A DNA stretch of 20,406 nucleotides from Collimonas sp. UBA1456 (GCA_002325825.1 DCSW01000105.1:1-20406), one strand, 5' to 3'. Counted from the first letter of the stretch, positions 8,510-16,729 are shown. Made by a program: numbers and translations. Notes: generated from the sequence alone by a model not told the origin.

Positions 8510-9105
8510 TCAGCAAGTACTCGATAAAAGGTGTTGCCGCTGTGAATATGGCTGGTGTTGATCGAATGGCATGCAGATTCGGCAGCGCGTTGGCTTCAGT
8601 TGTCGTGGCGGCATATTACTGCATCCCGGAATGACCATATGGACGCGTGTCAGATCACCATTGCCGCTACTAACGCTACCTCTGCTGTGCATAGCAATCT
8701 CGCCGAATACCGGTTTCTACAATTGATAAAACTGGCGCATCAGTTGCACGTAATTGTGGGTTTCCGGATACGACGGTACTTGGTTGTTGTACTTTCGCAC
8801 TCCGCCTTCGCCGGCATTATAGGATGGAATCATCAGATCCGACCGCCGGCCTGATTTGCATCAGACCGATGGCGCTCTTGGGCAAGACCGCGCCGGGATT
8901 GAAGCCAGATTCGACCGTAATTACCACCGCTGCGCATGAAAATTTGATGCCTGTTATCCAGTTTTTCGGTCTGGAAATGGCCTGCGCCGTCGGTATCGAC
9001 ATAGCCGTAGATGTCCGCACGCGCACTGCCGACCGCGCTCATTAGTGCTAGCGTCAGCAGCAGCGCCATGCAGAGTTGGCCGAGACGATGACGAAGATGG
9101 TTCAT
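8510..9105 (-). pseudogene. lytic transglycosylase (SLT domain), internally deleted
   Basis: Relic of an exported soluble lytic transglycosylase that cleaves peptidoglycan. It starts at 9105 with a clear signal peptide (CMALLLTLALMSAVGSARA), then DIYGYVDTDGAGHFQTEKLD and FMRSGGN. The frame is then lost. Another frame holds the catalytic-glutamate segment TVESGFNPGAVLPKSAIG with GLMQIRPA. A third holds YNAGEGGVRKYNNQVPSYP and NYVQLMRQFYQL, followed by a TAG where tyrosine is usual. Compared with the family, blocks are missing before the catalytic segment and between GLMQI and YNAGEG. It sits between parE and parC, where related genomes carry such a gene in the same direction (recalled, not checked). 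The C-terminal limit near 8510 is uncertain. Confidence 0.85.
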
Positions 9106-9405
9106 CTGCTAGCACAGCGCAACACTAGAGGTATTGGTATTGCGATGTTTCAGGTGTGTCATTGACTACAGTGTCTTTTGAGTTTGCCAGGCGCACCACG
9201 GCTGGCCATAAAATTATACGCAAGACTATTATACTCTGGCGTTGCACGGACGCATGTTGTGGGGATGGTCGTCATTGCTGACGGCAACTCTGTCTTGCTG
9301 GACGTAGCAGTGTGCTGCGCATCAATCTGCGCTCATCATAATACGTTTTGCCGATATGGATGGTTGGCATCGATAAAGACGCCTGCTTGGCTAATCGGCA
9401 ACGTA
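9106..9405. other. 300-base spacer downstream of parE
   Basis: No coding relic was recognised. Two TATAAT-like hexamers face the transglycosylase relic on the minus strand (within 9208-9232), which could be remains of its promoter, but no -35 box is convincing. No parE terminator hairpin was found. Confidence 0.3.
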
Positions 9406-11394
9406 TCAAATATCCGCTTTAGCCTCATTGCCGTGCTCTTCAATCCAGGCGCGCCGCGCCGCAGCTTCGCCTTTACCCATCAGCATGTTGAAGCAGTTTT
9501 TCGATGCATCCAGATCGAAGCTGCCAAGCGTCACCGGCAGCAGGCGGCGTGTGTCCGGATTCATCGTAGTTTCCCACAGTTGTTCGGCATTCATTTCACC
9601 CAAACCCTTGAAACGGGAAATGCTCCAGGTGCCGTCCTTGAAGCCGTCCTTACGCAATTTGTCCTCGGTCGCTAGCAGTTCGCCATCGTCTAGAGCGTAA
9701 ATTTTTTGTGCTGGCTTCTTGCAACGTTCCGGGGCATCGACGCGATACAATGGCGGCCTGGCAATGCAGATGTTGCCGCGGTCGATTAGTTGCGGGAAGT
9801 GGCGGAAGAACAGGGTCAGCAGAAGTACCTGAATGTGCGAGCCGTCGACGTCAGCATCCGACAAGATGCAGATCTTGCCGTAACGCAGGCTGCTGAAATC
9901 GATGGTGTCGTTCTTGCCGTGTGGATTGACACCGATGGCCACTGCAATGTCATGGATTTCGTTATTGGCGAACAAGCGGTCGCGCTCGGTTTCCCACGAA
10001 TTCAGTACCTTGCCGCGTAAGGGCAGAATGGCCTGGAATTCCTTGTCGCGACCCATCTTGGCGGAACCGCCAGCTGAATCGCCCTCGACCAGAAACAGTT
10101 CGTTGCGGCTAATATCGCTGGATTCGCAATCGGTCAACTTGCCCGGCAATACGGCTATCTCGGAGGATTTTTTCTTCTCGACCTTTTGCGCAGAGCGCAA
10201 GCGGTTCTGGGCTTGCTTGATGACCAGGTCGGCCAACTTCTTGCCATATTCGACGTGCTGATTCAGCCACAACTCTAACGCCGGCCTTGTATAGTTGGAA
10301 ACCAGGCGTACCGCATCGCGTGAATTCAGGCGCTCCTTGATCTGGCCCTGAAATTGCGGGTCCAGCACCTTGGCTGACAACACGAAAGAGACGCGCGCAA
10401 ATACGTCCTCCGACAAGAGCTTGACGCCCTTCGGCAACAGCGAGTGCATTTCCACGAAGCTTTTGATCGCGCCGAATAAACCTTCGCGCAAGCCTGATTC
10501 ATGAGTGCCACCGGCCGGAGTCGGGATCAGATTGACATACGATTCGCGCACGATGGCGCTATCTTCGGTCCATGCCACGACCCATGCAGCGCCTTCGCCC
10601 TCAGCAAAGCCTTCGGAATCGGTGCCTGCGTATTGTTCGCCCTCAAACAGCGGGATCAACAGCTCGGCATTCGAGGATTGCGCCAGCGATTCCATCAGGT
10701 AGCCGCGCAAGCCTTGATCGTATCGCCAGGTCTGGTTATCGCCGCTCTTGGCGTTGAGTAGGGTGACCTTGACGCCCGGCAGTAGCACCGCTTTGGAGCG
10801 CAGCAGGCACTGCAGTTCTGGCTGCGAGATGGCCAGCGAATCGAAATATTTCGAATTCGGCCAGGCAGTCACGCGGGTGCCGGATTTTTTGTCGTCGCAG
10901 CCAATCGGGCGCGTGGTGAGATTTTCGATCACATCGCCATCGGCAAACGCCATCTGATGTACGCTGCCTGCGCGCCAGACCGTGATTTCCAGGCGCGAGG
11001 AGAGGGCGTTGGTTACCGATACGCCAACCCCGTGCAAGCCACCGGAAAATGAGTAGGCGCCGCCGCTGCCTTTATCGAATTTGCCGCCGGCGTGCAGCCG
11101 CGTAAATACGATTTCCACGGTCGGGACCTTTTCTTCAGGATGCATGCCGACCGGAATGCCACGGCCATCATCCTCAACGCTGACGCTGTCGTCGGCGTTG
11201 AGAGTGACTAGGATGATCTTGCAAAATCCGCTGAGTGCTTCATCCGAGGCGTTGTCGATTATTTCCTGGATGATATGCAGCGGATTTTCGGTCCGGGTAT
11301 ACATGCCAGGACGTTGCTTCACCGGCTCCAAGCCCTTTAATACACGGATCGATGATTCGCTGTAGTCAGACTGCGATGATTTTTTGGTTGCCAT
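9406..11394 (-). CDS. parE: DNA topoisomerase IV subunit B
   Basis: ATPase subunit of topoisomerase IV, acting with ParC to unlink chromosomes. 662 residues, normal for betaproteobacterial ParE. The GHKL ATPase domain shows EIIDNASDEALSGF (about 44-57), DDGRGIPVG (75-83) and GGLHGVGVSVTNALS. The transducer domain follows. The TOPRIM domain shows LFLVEGDSAGGSAKMGRD with the catalytic glutamate, PLRGKVLN, and the metal-binding SDADVDGSHI. The C-terminal FKGLGEMNAEQLWETTMNP is intact. No GyrB-specific insert is present, and pairing with parC supports ParE. The start MATKKSSQSDYSESS fits the family. Transcription probably begins in the AT-rich region upstream. Confidence 0.96.
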   Translation of the reverse strand: MATKKSSQSDYSESSIRVLKGLEPVKQRPGMYTRTENPLHIIQEIIDNASDEALSGFCKIILVTLNADDSVSVEDDGRGIPVGMHPEEKVPTVEIVFTRLHAGGKFDKGSGGAYSFSGGLHGVGVSVTNALSSRLEITVWRAGSVHQMAFADGDVIENLTTRPIGCDDKKSGTRVTAWPNSKYFDSLAISQPELQCLLRSKAVLLPGVKVTLLNAKSGDNQTWRYDQGLRGYLMESLAQSSNAELLIPLFEGEQYAGTDSEGFAEGEGAAWVVAWTEDSAIVRESYVNLIPTPAGGTHESGLREGLFGAIKSFVEMHSLLPKGVKLLSEDVFARVSFVLSAKVLDPQFQGQIKERLNSRDAVRLVSNYTRPALELWLNQHVEYGKKLADLVIKQAQNRLRSAQKVEKKKSSEIAVLPGKLTDCESSDISRNELFLVEGDSAGGSAKMGRDKEFQAILPLRGKVLNSWETERDRLFANNEIHDIAVAIGVNPHGKNDTIDFSSLRYGKICILSDADVDGSHIQVLLLTLFFRHFPQLIDRGNICIARPPLYRVDAPERCKKPAQKIYALDDGELLATEDKLRKDGFKDGTWSISRFKGLGEMNAEQLWETTMNPDTRRLLPVTLGSFDLDASKNCFNMLMGKGEAAARRAWIEEHGNEAKADI

Positions 11395-12100
11395 TTAGCT
11401 TTGTTAGATCAATTGAATATTGTTGTTAATTTGAAACTGATTCGCGTGTTGCTGGTGATTATCCTATGCACATTTTAATGAAAAAATACCGGATCGTTGT
11501 TTATGCTACGCAGCCACTTGGAAATATCGTTGAATTATCTACAAATTTAAGAAGTTGTTCAGTTGATTTTTGGGCAATAAAATATTGTCTTTATGTACAT
11601 TATGTTGATAAAAATAAAATGCACATAAAGATTTTGATACCATGTTTTTTGTTGGTAGTTGTTTAGCAGTGAATAGAAAATGAAAAATCATAATGCATCA
11701 TTTGCTATCCGTCTTATCGGTTTTACGAATCGTAAAATCAATATTTTTGATGCCACTTTTTCGGTGAAACAGGGCAGCTAAAAATATTACCATCGTCTGT
11801 CCTTAGATAGCCTGCAAGTGCCAGACTTACAATAACTTGGAGCCGGCCTTGGCTGGTAGGCATACTGGATCTGGACCTGTCGTACACCACCATCGGCAGG
11901 CCGATCCGCCGACTTAACCTGTTTGATGCCCTGGACAACTGTGGACAGCTTGATCGATCGTTGTCTGATCATGCTGTCCAAGCAGAGTCAGTCGGATATG
12001 ACGCTGGCCAAGGGCGCACTACAACGGCGCCGGCGAGAACGGCTGGATCTCGATCTGACCGAATTCGAGGGAATGCGGGTGCAAGTCGCTACAGATAGAT
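11395..12100. other. 700-base region without a recognisable gene
   Basis: 11400-11700 is markedly AT-rich, unlike the GC-balanced surroundings, and holds only short frames with no family resemblance (one of 66 residues at 11466-11666). A 17-base perfect inverted repeat, ttttacga-a-tcgtaaaa, lies at 11721-11737. From 11790 to 12100 base composition returns to coding-like values and a plus-strand frame (11923-12138) is open, but I cannot match it. It may be an eroded upstream part of the receiver-domain relic that follows. Confidence 0.4.
11721..11737. repeat. 17-bp palindrome, possible operator
   Basis: Arms ttttacga and tcgtaaaa flank a single A. It stands alone in AT-rich, non-coding sequence. 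No T-tract or protein context identifies its role, and arms this short can occur by chance. Confidence 0.3.
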
Positions 12101-12420
12101 CGTATCCTGATTATCGACAAGCCATCAACTTTTCGTGACGACCTGGACCTGGCGCAGGCGATGGCGCATCATGTCATGCCAGTGGAGTGGGCTGGCAGTG
12201 CTGATGCGGCTGCGTAAGTCTATACCAACAGACGATTTCGATTGTACTGATCAATTCGCAACTGCCTGATAGCGATCCCTACGATGTCTGCGCAACTATC
12301 AAGAGTTATTATCAAGACACCAAAATCGCCGTCGTTCTGCTGGCTGACAATGAGTTTAGCCATGACCATGTATGTGCCCAGCAAGCCGGGTACGACGGTT
12401 GCATCTTCTGAGTCGGCACC
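12101..12420 (+). pseudogene. response-regulator receiver domain, decayed
   Basis: A receiver-domain relic. RILIIDKPSTFRDDLDLAQ at 12101 corresponds to the first beta strand and acidic pocket. It continues to VEWAGSADAAA, then a stop and a frame change. IVLINSQLPDSDPYDVCATIK is the usual phospho-acceptor strand, but with asparagine where aspartate is canonical. KIAVVLLADNEFSHDH and AQQAGYDGCIF follow, then a TGA in place of the conserved lysine, and VGT. The whole architecture is about one receiver domain long; any output domain is not visible. Two-component identity is inferred from motif order. Whether the asparagine is ancestral or a decay change is unknown. Confidence 0.65.
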
Positions 12421-12554
12421 TGTAGCCGCTGCAGGTAGTTCTAGCGTTGGCGAAATTTTTTTCTTTGCGAAGATAGCCAACAATCGTGATACGCTTTGAT
12501 TCTAAGAGATGGTAAACGTTACGTTGACTTTACTTTATTCGCACTTGAAACCTG

Positions 12555-13478
12555 CGATCAAAATAGACTCCTTGCTCAACACGCGCATGCCGTGTTTCAG
12601 GCCGTCCATCGTCAAGGGAAACATGCGATTGCTCATCAGTTGCCGAATTATGTCAACCGATTGAAGGTACTGCCACAGGCCCTCCTGTTCCGGATTGCGT
12701 CGGACAAAATTGGGGAACGCGTTGATGAGGCGCTTCAGCCATTCGGCGCCAGCTTCTTTGTTGTTATGCTTGATCTATGCGTCGAGCTGCAAAATCTCAT
12801 AGGGGCTCATGGTGGTATCGCTGACGAAAATTAGTTTGGGGTCTGGCGTGTGCTTTTGCAGGATGTCCAAGTTGGAAAGCGCTCGGTATGACGGCGATGA
12901 TTGTTTTCCAAAAAGTAATCGTAGACGCAGTTATGGAAGTAAAAAACCATTTTTTTGAATTCGGCCTTGCTCGCAGAAAATAATTCTTCGGTGCGTTGGA
13001 TGTGCTCATCCGCGGTGCCGCTTACATCCAGCAGCATCAGCATCTTGATATTGTTTTTAAGTTAAGTCCGTATTTTTATATCGAGATAGCCGGCATTTTT
13101 GGCGGTTACGCGGATTAACTCGTCGAGCGCCAGTTCTTCCGCGATTCTCGAGCGTACAAATTTACGTAGCCGGCGTAGGGCTACCTTGATGTTGCGTTTG
13201 CCATCGTAGCCGCGTGCATCCCAGACCTTGACAGCGGTGCGGTTGCCGCCGCCCGTGCCTGCCGGATTAGTGTCGCCATTGCCGAATAGCGACCTGCCAC
13301 TGGTGCCGATCCATTTGTTGCCACCTTCGCGCCGCTCCTTCTGTTGCGTCAGTAATTCCTTCAGGCGTTCCATCAGTTTGATATAACCGAATTTTTTCAA
13401 CTGTGCCAATTGTTTCAGCGTCAGTTCACGTTTCATGCGTTGCAGTAGCCATCCCGGCAGAATCTCGACATTATTTTA
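12555..13478 (-). pseudogene. VWA-domain protein (CoxE-like), decayed and 5'-truncated
   Basis: Relic of a cytosolic von Willebrand factor A protein of the CoxE-like group, usually encoded beside a MoxR-type AAA ATPase; none is seen here. Minus-strand reading gives LPGWLLQRMKRELTLKQLAQ, KERREGGNKWIGTSGRSLFG, GGNRTAVKVWDARGYDG, RNIKVALRRLRKFVR and LDIKIRT. After an in-frame TAA (13062-13064) come IKMLMLLDVSGTADEH, the degenerate metal-site strand, and HTERFPTW. A one-base loss then shifts the frame, and LIFVSDTTMSPYEIL, GLWQYLQSVDIIRQLMS and FPLTMDGLKHGMRVLSK follow. The N-terminal part of a roughly 390-residue protein is missing, and recognisable sequence stops about 50 bases before the IS21 relic. 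Confidence 0.85.
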
Positions 13479-13526
13479 AAAAAACGGTCTGGATATCTGT
13501 CATTGCCGGAATAAAGATGTACCGAA

Positions 13527-13549
13527 TGGCGCGTTAAAAGTGTATTAAT
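13527..13549 (+). repeat. IS21 relic left terminal inverted repeat
   Basis: Twenty-three bases, starting tggcgcgttaaaagtgtat, that match the reverse complement of 14134-14156 with four mismatches. It marks the istB-side end of the element. Confidence 0.75.
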
Positions 13550-13762
13550 TCGGGTTAATAAATAGAGCTGTTCAGGCCCTGAATTTTTCTCTTTTCACTT
13601 CACATTTCACTGCGGGGCAGGGTTGGGGGGGGTGACGTGCGAAGCGTAGCGTAGCCCGTTCTCCCAAAACGTTGTTTTTGTTGTTACGGGTTGGCCCCTC
13701 TTTTTTTAGAGAAGATGTTTGGTTTGGCATTGCGCGGTTGCTGTTGCTTGATAGTAGCCAAT

Positions 13763-14073
13763 CTATACGATTCGCCACATCATCTTCAGGATGTGGTCGT
13801 GATTGGTTAGCCGATCACGCAACGAGCCGGTCAACCGCTCCGAACCGAGGGCACTGGTCCACGCGTTAAGCGGCAAATTCGATGTCACCAGCGTGGCATC
13901 ATGTGCATGGCGCCGGAGAAATCGGAGCCGGCGTTCGCCGATAACCGGGTGGCGCTGTAAACTGGCACATCTTCCTGACGGGTATTGCGATGGATGCCGA
14001 GGTGGCGTGCAACAGCACACACATTCTTGTTCTCGACCATTACGGCCCGACGTACTTTGATGTATAAATCCAC
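13763..14073 (-). pseudogene. fused remains of istA 5' end and istB 3' end
   Basis: ATG at 14071-14073 begins MDLYIKVRRAVMVENKN, the usual helix-turn-helix start of the IS21 transposase IstA. Resemblance fades after HRNTRQ. From about 13930 a different frame gives the C-terminal end of the AAA+ helper IstB (DATLVTSNLPLNAWTSAL, SERLTGSLRDRLTNHDHILK) to a TAG at 13763. The DDE catalytic core of IstA and the Walker motifs of IstB are absent. This is best explained by one large internal deletion plus later frame damage. Confidence 0.8.
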
Positions 14074-14091
14074 TGAAAAATCCTTTCCGCA

Positions 14092-14121
14092 TTTTTTATA
14101 TACCTGCAGGTATATAAAAAA
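14092..14121. repeat. 30-bp perfect palindrome at the istA end
   Basis: Six T, then atatacctgcaggtatat, then six A: every base from 14092 to 14121 pairs with its mirror position around ctgcag. It lies just inside the istA-side repeat and about 20 bases upstream of the istA start. It could be a transposase or repressor site, or an intrinsic bidirectional terminator that shields the element from outside transcription. Confidence 0.8.
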
Positions 14122-14133
14122 CTACAGGCTAGT

Positions 14134-14156
14134 ATTGATACACTTTTAGTGCGTCA
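14134..14156 (-). repeat. IS21 relic right terminal inverted repeat
   Basis: On the minus strand it starts tgacgcactaaaagtgtat. It pairs with 13527-13549 and marks the istA-side end. The bases beyond it (cccatgg) do not repeat those beyond the other end (taccgaa). Confidence 0.75.
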
Positions 14157-14342
14157 CCCATGGTCGATCCAAGTGCGCTTTCCGGTACATTAGTCACGCA
14201 GCTTTTATGCTCTACCGAGCAGGATTATCAGCAAGCCTGTCAAGCCATAAATGCAACTGAAATTGCATTGCAGAATGCGTATCAGATTAAGTCGGCTTGT
14301 GCCGCCGCGGCGCAGAATACCGGCACAGGCCTCGGTCGCTCG
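14157..14342. other. spacer between IS21 relic and DUF1841 gene
   Basis: No relic was recognised on either strand and no terminator hairpin for the DUF1841 transcript is obvious. A plus-strand frame starting at 14160 stays open and runs antisense through DUF1841 to 14693. It has no family resemblance and most of it is explained by the opposite-strand gene. Confidence 0.35.
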
Positions 14343-14768
14343 TTATACATGCTTACGGACGCAATCGATATAGGCGGCGCTATCCGGCGGCAAGCCGCTG
14401 CGTTGTGCATGCCAGATCATCTGGCCCAGGCACTCCATGATCTGGTGATGCGCTTCATGTTCCGATTGCAGGCGTTGGATCAGGGCGGTGACCGTAGCAC
14501 GGATGCCGGGTGGCTGGTCGATCGAGATTTGTTCGGCGATCGACAGGTGCATCGACAGGTGCAAGAACGGATTGGTCTGGCCGTTCTCGATCGAATAATC
14601 GGCCGCCAGCGTCGCTTCGACATCTTGCAATTCGCCGGCGTATTCTGGATGCTGTTGCAGCCAGTCGGTAGCGATGGCTTCCAGCGGCGTTAATATCTCG
14701 TTGGCGTGTTGCTTGCGGTAGGCTTCGCAGAAGAAGCGGCGTACGTCGTCTTGGGATAGATTGAACAT
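14343..14768 (-). CDS. DUF1841 family protein
   Basis: 141 residues, apparently complete: MFNLSQDDVRRFFCEAYRK, LTPLEAIATDWLQQHPEY, TNPFLHLSMHLSIAEQISI and ECLGQMIWHAQRSGLPPD. This order is typical of DUF1841, a small cytosolic protein family of betaproteobacteria with no known function. Start ATG 14766-14768 lies five bases after the stop of the decayed VIT1 gene. It is the last gene of the minus-strand rsxB-nth-VIT1-DUF1841 unit, so it now depends on transcription through a pseudogene. No frame damage was seen. Codon and amino-acid make-up resemble the intact neighbours. Confidence 0.85.
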   Translation of the reverse strand: MFNLSQDDVRRFFCEAYRKQHANEILTPLEAIATDWLQQHPEYAGELQDVEATLAADYSIENGQTNPFLHLSMHLSIAEQISIDQPPGIRATVTALIQRLQSEHEAHHQIMECLGQMIWHAQRSGLPPDSAAYIDCVRKHV

Positions 14769-14773
14769 GATGC

Positions 14774-15304
14774 TTAACTAATCAGTCTGGCAATGCCGAA
14801 AGCGACAGCCGCAGCCAGGCCGTCGACCATCAAGGTTTGTGGGGCTGACTTGAAGGTGCCGGTGCCGGTCACGCTGCCTTTCAAGTAGCCAAAAATGAAC
14901 AGCGTCAGCAACGTCACGCCGGTCGATGCTGCCAATGCTCGCGGAATTGAGTGCATCAGCATGTACGGCGATTAGGTACGACAGCATCATGATGTCGATC
15001 ACTTCCTTGCGTTCGCGATGTGGTACGTTGCGTATTTCCTGCTCTTCCAGCTCGCGCTCGGCATAGTATAATGTTGGTGTCGCATGTGCTCGGGCAGGTA
15101 GCCGCCAGGGCCATCGCAATCGAACCGGTGGAAATCTCGGCGACACCGGCAGTAACGATGATATTGCTGCCGACTGCTGCGCTGCTGATGTAGGCTGCTA
15201 GTGCGAACGGCACGGTCAGGCCCGTCGGTCATCACGATGATAATATCGCGCACGGTATCGCTAGCTTTGAAATGATGTTCGGTGTGCGGATGAGATTGCG
15301 ACAT
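14774..15304 (-). pseudogene. VIT1/CCC1-family metal transporter, decayed
   Basis: Relic of a vacuolar-iron-transporter-like membrane protein (iron or manganese transport in the family). A good AGGAG precedes ATG 15304. The first frame reads MSQSHPHTEHHFKASDTVRD, then IIIVMTDG. Loss of frame leads to VPFALAAYISSAAVGSN with VTAGVAEISTGSIAMAL in a second frame, then YYAERELEEQEIRNVPHRE in a third. The last helices, LAASTGVTLLTLFIFGYLKG and MVDGLAAAVAFGIARLIS, close at TAA 14774-14776. The middle of the protein (about 230 residues in the family) is missing. It lies four bases after nth, showing a former operon. Confidence 0.85.
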
Positions 15305-15308
15305 GAGA

Positions 15309-15959
15309 TCAGACTCCTTTTTCTGGCAACGGCGTCTTGCTTTTGAAATCACAGGGGTCGGCGATGTTGCAGTTCCAGCACAGCGGCTTGCGTGCCATGC
15401 AAATATAACGGCCATGCAGTATTAGCCAGTGATGCGCATCCAGCAGAAATTCGGCCGGCACCAGTTTCATCAATTGTTGTTCAACCGTATTGACATCCTT
15501 GCCTGGCGCAATACCAGTACGATTTGCAACCCGGAATATGTGGGTGTCGACGGCAATCGTCGGCATGCCAAAGGCGGTGTTCAGTACGACATTGGCGGTT
15601 TTGATCCCGACGCCTGGCAACGCCTGTAATTCTTCGCGACTGCGTGGTACCTGGTTGTCGTGCAGCGTCATCAGCATGCGGCAGGTCTCGATGATGTTCT
15701 TTGCCTTGGTGCGATACAGACCGATGGTTTTGATGTACGGCATCAAACCATCAACGCCAAGCGCATAGATTTGCATCGGCGTATTGGCGACCGGATACAG
15801 TTTGCGCGTTGCCTTGTTCACCGAGATATCGGTGGTTTGCGCCGACAGGATCACTGAGATCAGCAACTCGAACGACGAGGTGTATTCTAGTTCGGTAGTC
15901 GGATGCGGTAGCGCAGCACGCAGACGGGTAAATATTTCGCGGCATTTTTCTGCTTTCAT
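15309..15959 (-). CDS. nth: endonuclease III (DNA glycosylase/AP lyase)
   Basis: Removes oxidised pyrimidines from DNA and nicks the abasic site in base-excision repair. 216 residues, normal length. The helix-hairpin-helix LPGVGIKTANVVLN carries the catalytic Lys120, and VDTHIFRV carries the catalytic Asp138. The 4Fe-4S loop is complete as Cys187-X6-Cys194-X2-Cys197-X5-Cys203 (CMARKPLCWNCNIADPC). It overlaps rsxB by four bases (ATGA at 15956-15959) and is followed by the VIT1 relic, so it is translationally coupled to rsxB. No lesions. Its retention points to continuing need for oxidative damage repair. Confidence 0.97.
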   Translation of the reverse strand: MKAEKCREIFTRLRAALPHPTTELEYTSSFELLISVILSAQTTDISVNKATRKLYPVANTPMQIYALGVDGLMPYIKTIGLYRTKAKNIIETCRMLMTLHDNQVPRSREELQALPGVGIKTANVVLNTAFGMPTIAVDTHIFRVANRTGIAPGKDVNTVEQQLMKLVPAEFLLDAHHWLILHGRYICMARKPLCWNCNIADPCDFKSKTPLPEKGV

Positions 15960-16684
15960 TGCTGGTCCTTGATAGCTTGATATTTCTTCAGTCGCACCTG
16001 TTCAATCGCTGCCTGAATGATCGCTTTCTTACGTTGCTGTTCGGCTTGCTGTTCCGGCGTAGCGGCTGCTTCGGCTGCCACCGCCTTGATCTTTTCCGCT
16101 GCCTTGGCTGCCAGGCGGTCGTCGTTCTCCTGTTTTTCCCGGCGCAACCTGAATATATGGAAATCATGGCGCGCTCGCGCCGCGTCGGCTTGTTGCTGTG
16201 TCCATGCATCCCAGCCGGTTTGCGTGCCGCTAGCCTCAATCATGGTGATGCAGTCAACCGGGCAGGGCGCGACGCACAAGTCGCAGCCGGTGCACTGCTC
16301 GGCGATTACCGTATGCATCTGTTTGGCGGCGCCGACAATAGCATCCACCGGACAGGCCTGTATACATAAGGTACAGCCGATACAGGTGGCTTCGTCGATG
16401 ACTGCCAGCGGCCGCGAACGTTCGACGCCGTTGCCCGGATTCAGCGCAATCGTCGGTTGTCCTAGCAGTTGCGCCAGCCTTGCCACGCCTTGTTGGCCGC
16501 CGGGCGGGCACTGGTTATAGCTGGCGCTACAGTCGGCGATGGCTTCGGCATACTGCCGGCAGGACGGATAGCCGCACTTGGTACATTGCGTCTGCGGCAG
16601 CAGGGCTTCAATGAGGTCGGCAAGGGATGGCAAAGATGGGGCTGGCATGGCGGTAAGGAATTGGATGATGGCAACATGGCGCAT
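15956..16684 (-). CDS. rsxB: RsxB-type electron transport ferredoxin
   Basis: Iron-sulfur protein of the RsxB/RnfB family, which carries electrons in the Rsx/Rnf membrane complex. From the upstream ATG, an Fe-S domain is built from Cys34, Cys37, Cys42 and Cys59 (CTKCGYPSC...CPPGG). Two 4Fe-4S ferredoxin motifs follow, CIGCTLCIQACPVDAIVG (101-118) and CTGCDLCVAPCPVDCITM (131-148). The C-terminal 80 residues are charged and alanine-rich, probably helical. The hydrophobic N-terminal anchor of classical RnfB is absent. An internal ATG at 16646-16648 (MPAPSLPSLADLIEALLP) fits the family start better; neither has a strong ribosome-binding site. No other rsx gene is nearby: a solo rsxB beside nth is usual in Burkholderiales (recalled). 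Confidence 0.92.
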   Translation of the reverse strand: MRHVAIIQFLTAMPAPSLPSLADLIEALLPQTQCTKCGYPSCRQYAEAIADCSASYNQCPPGGQQGVARLAQLLGQPTIALNPGNGVERSRPLAVIDEATCIGCTLCIQACPVDAIVGAAKQMHTVIAEQCTGCDLCVAPCPVDCITMIEASGTQTGWDAWTQQQADAARARHDFHIFRLRREKQENDDRLAAKAAEKIKAVAAEAAATPEQQAEQQRKKAIIQAAIEQVRLKKYQAIKDQQ

Positions 16685-16729
16685 ATTATCCCGGATTCCT
16701 TGTCGCGCTGCTTGCCTTTACTTGCGTGC

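Larger units (their letters stand above)
13527..14156 (-). mobile_element. IS21-family element, 630-bp internal-deletion relic
   Basis: Bounded by imperfect 23-bp inverted repeats, 13527-13549 and 14134-14156, matching at 19 of 23 positions. Both ends start TG and share the core taaaagtgtat. Inside, on the minus strand, the first 30 or so residues of IstA (LYIKVRRAVMVENKNVCAV, HLGIHRNT) are followed by the last 60 or so of IstB (THDATLVTSNLP-like reading HDATLVTSNLPLNAW, GSERLTGSLRDRL, HDHILKM). A complete IS21-type element is about 2-2.5 kb, so most of istA and istB is missing. No matching target-site duplication was found in the flanks. The element cannot move on its own. Confidence 0.85.

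Noticed and set aside
13527..14156. Prophage or integrative element at this site
   Set aside because: No phage, integrase or attachment features; terminal repeats and IstA/IstB remains fit an IS21 element alone.
14160..14693. Plus-strand frame of 177 codons upstream of and through DUF1841
   Set aside because: More than half is antisense to DUF1841 and the free part matches nothing I know; kept only as a remark.
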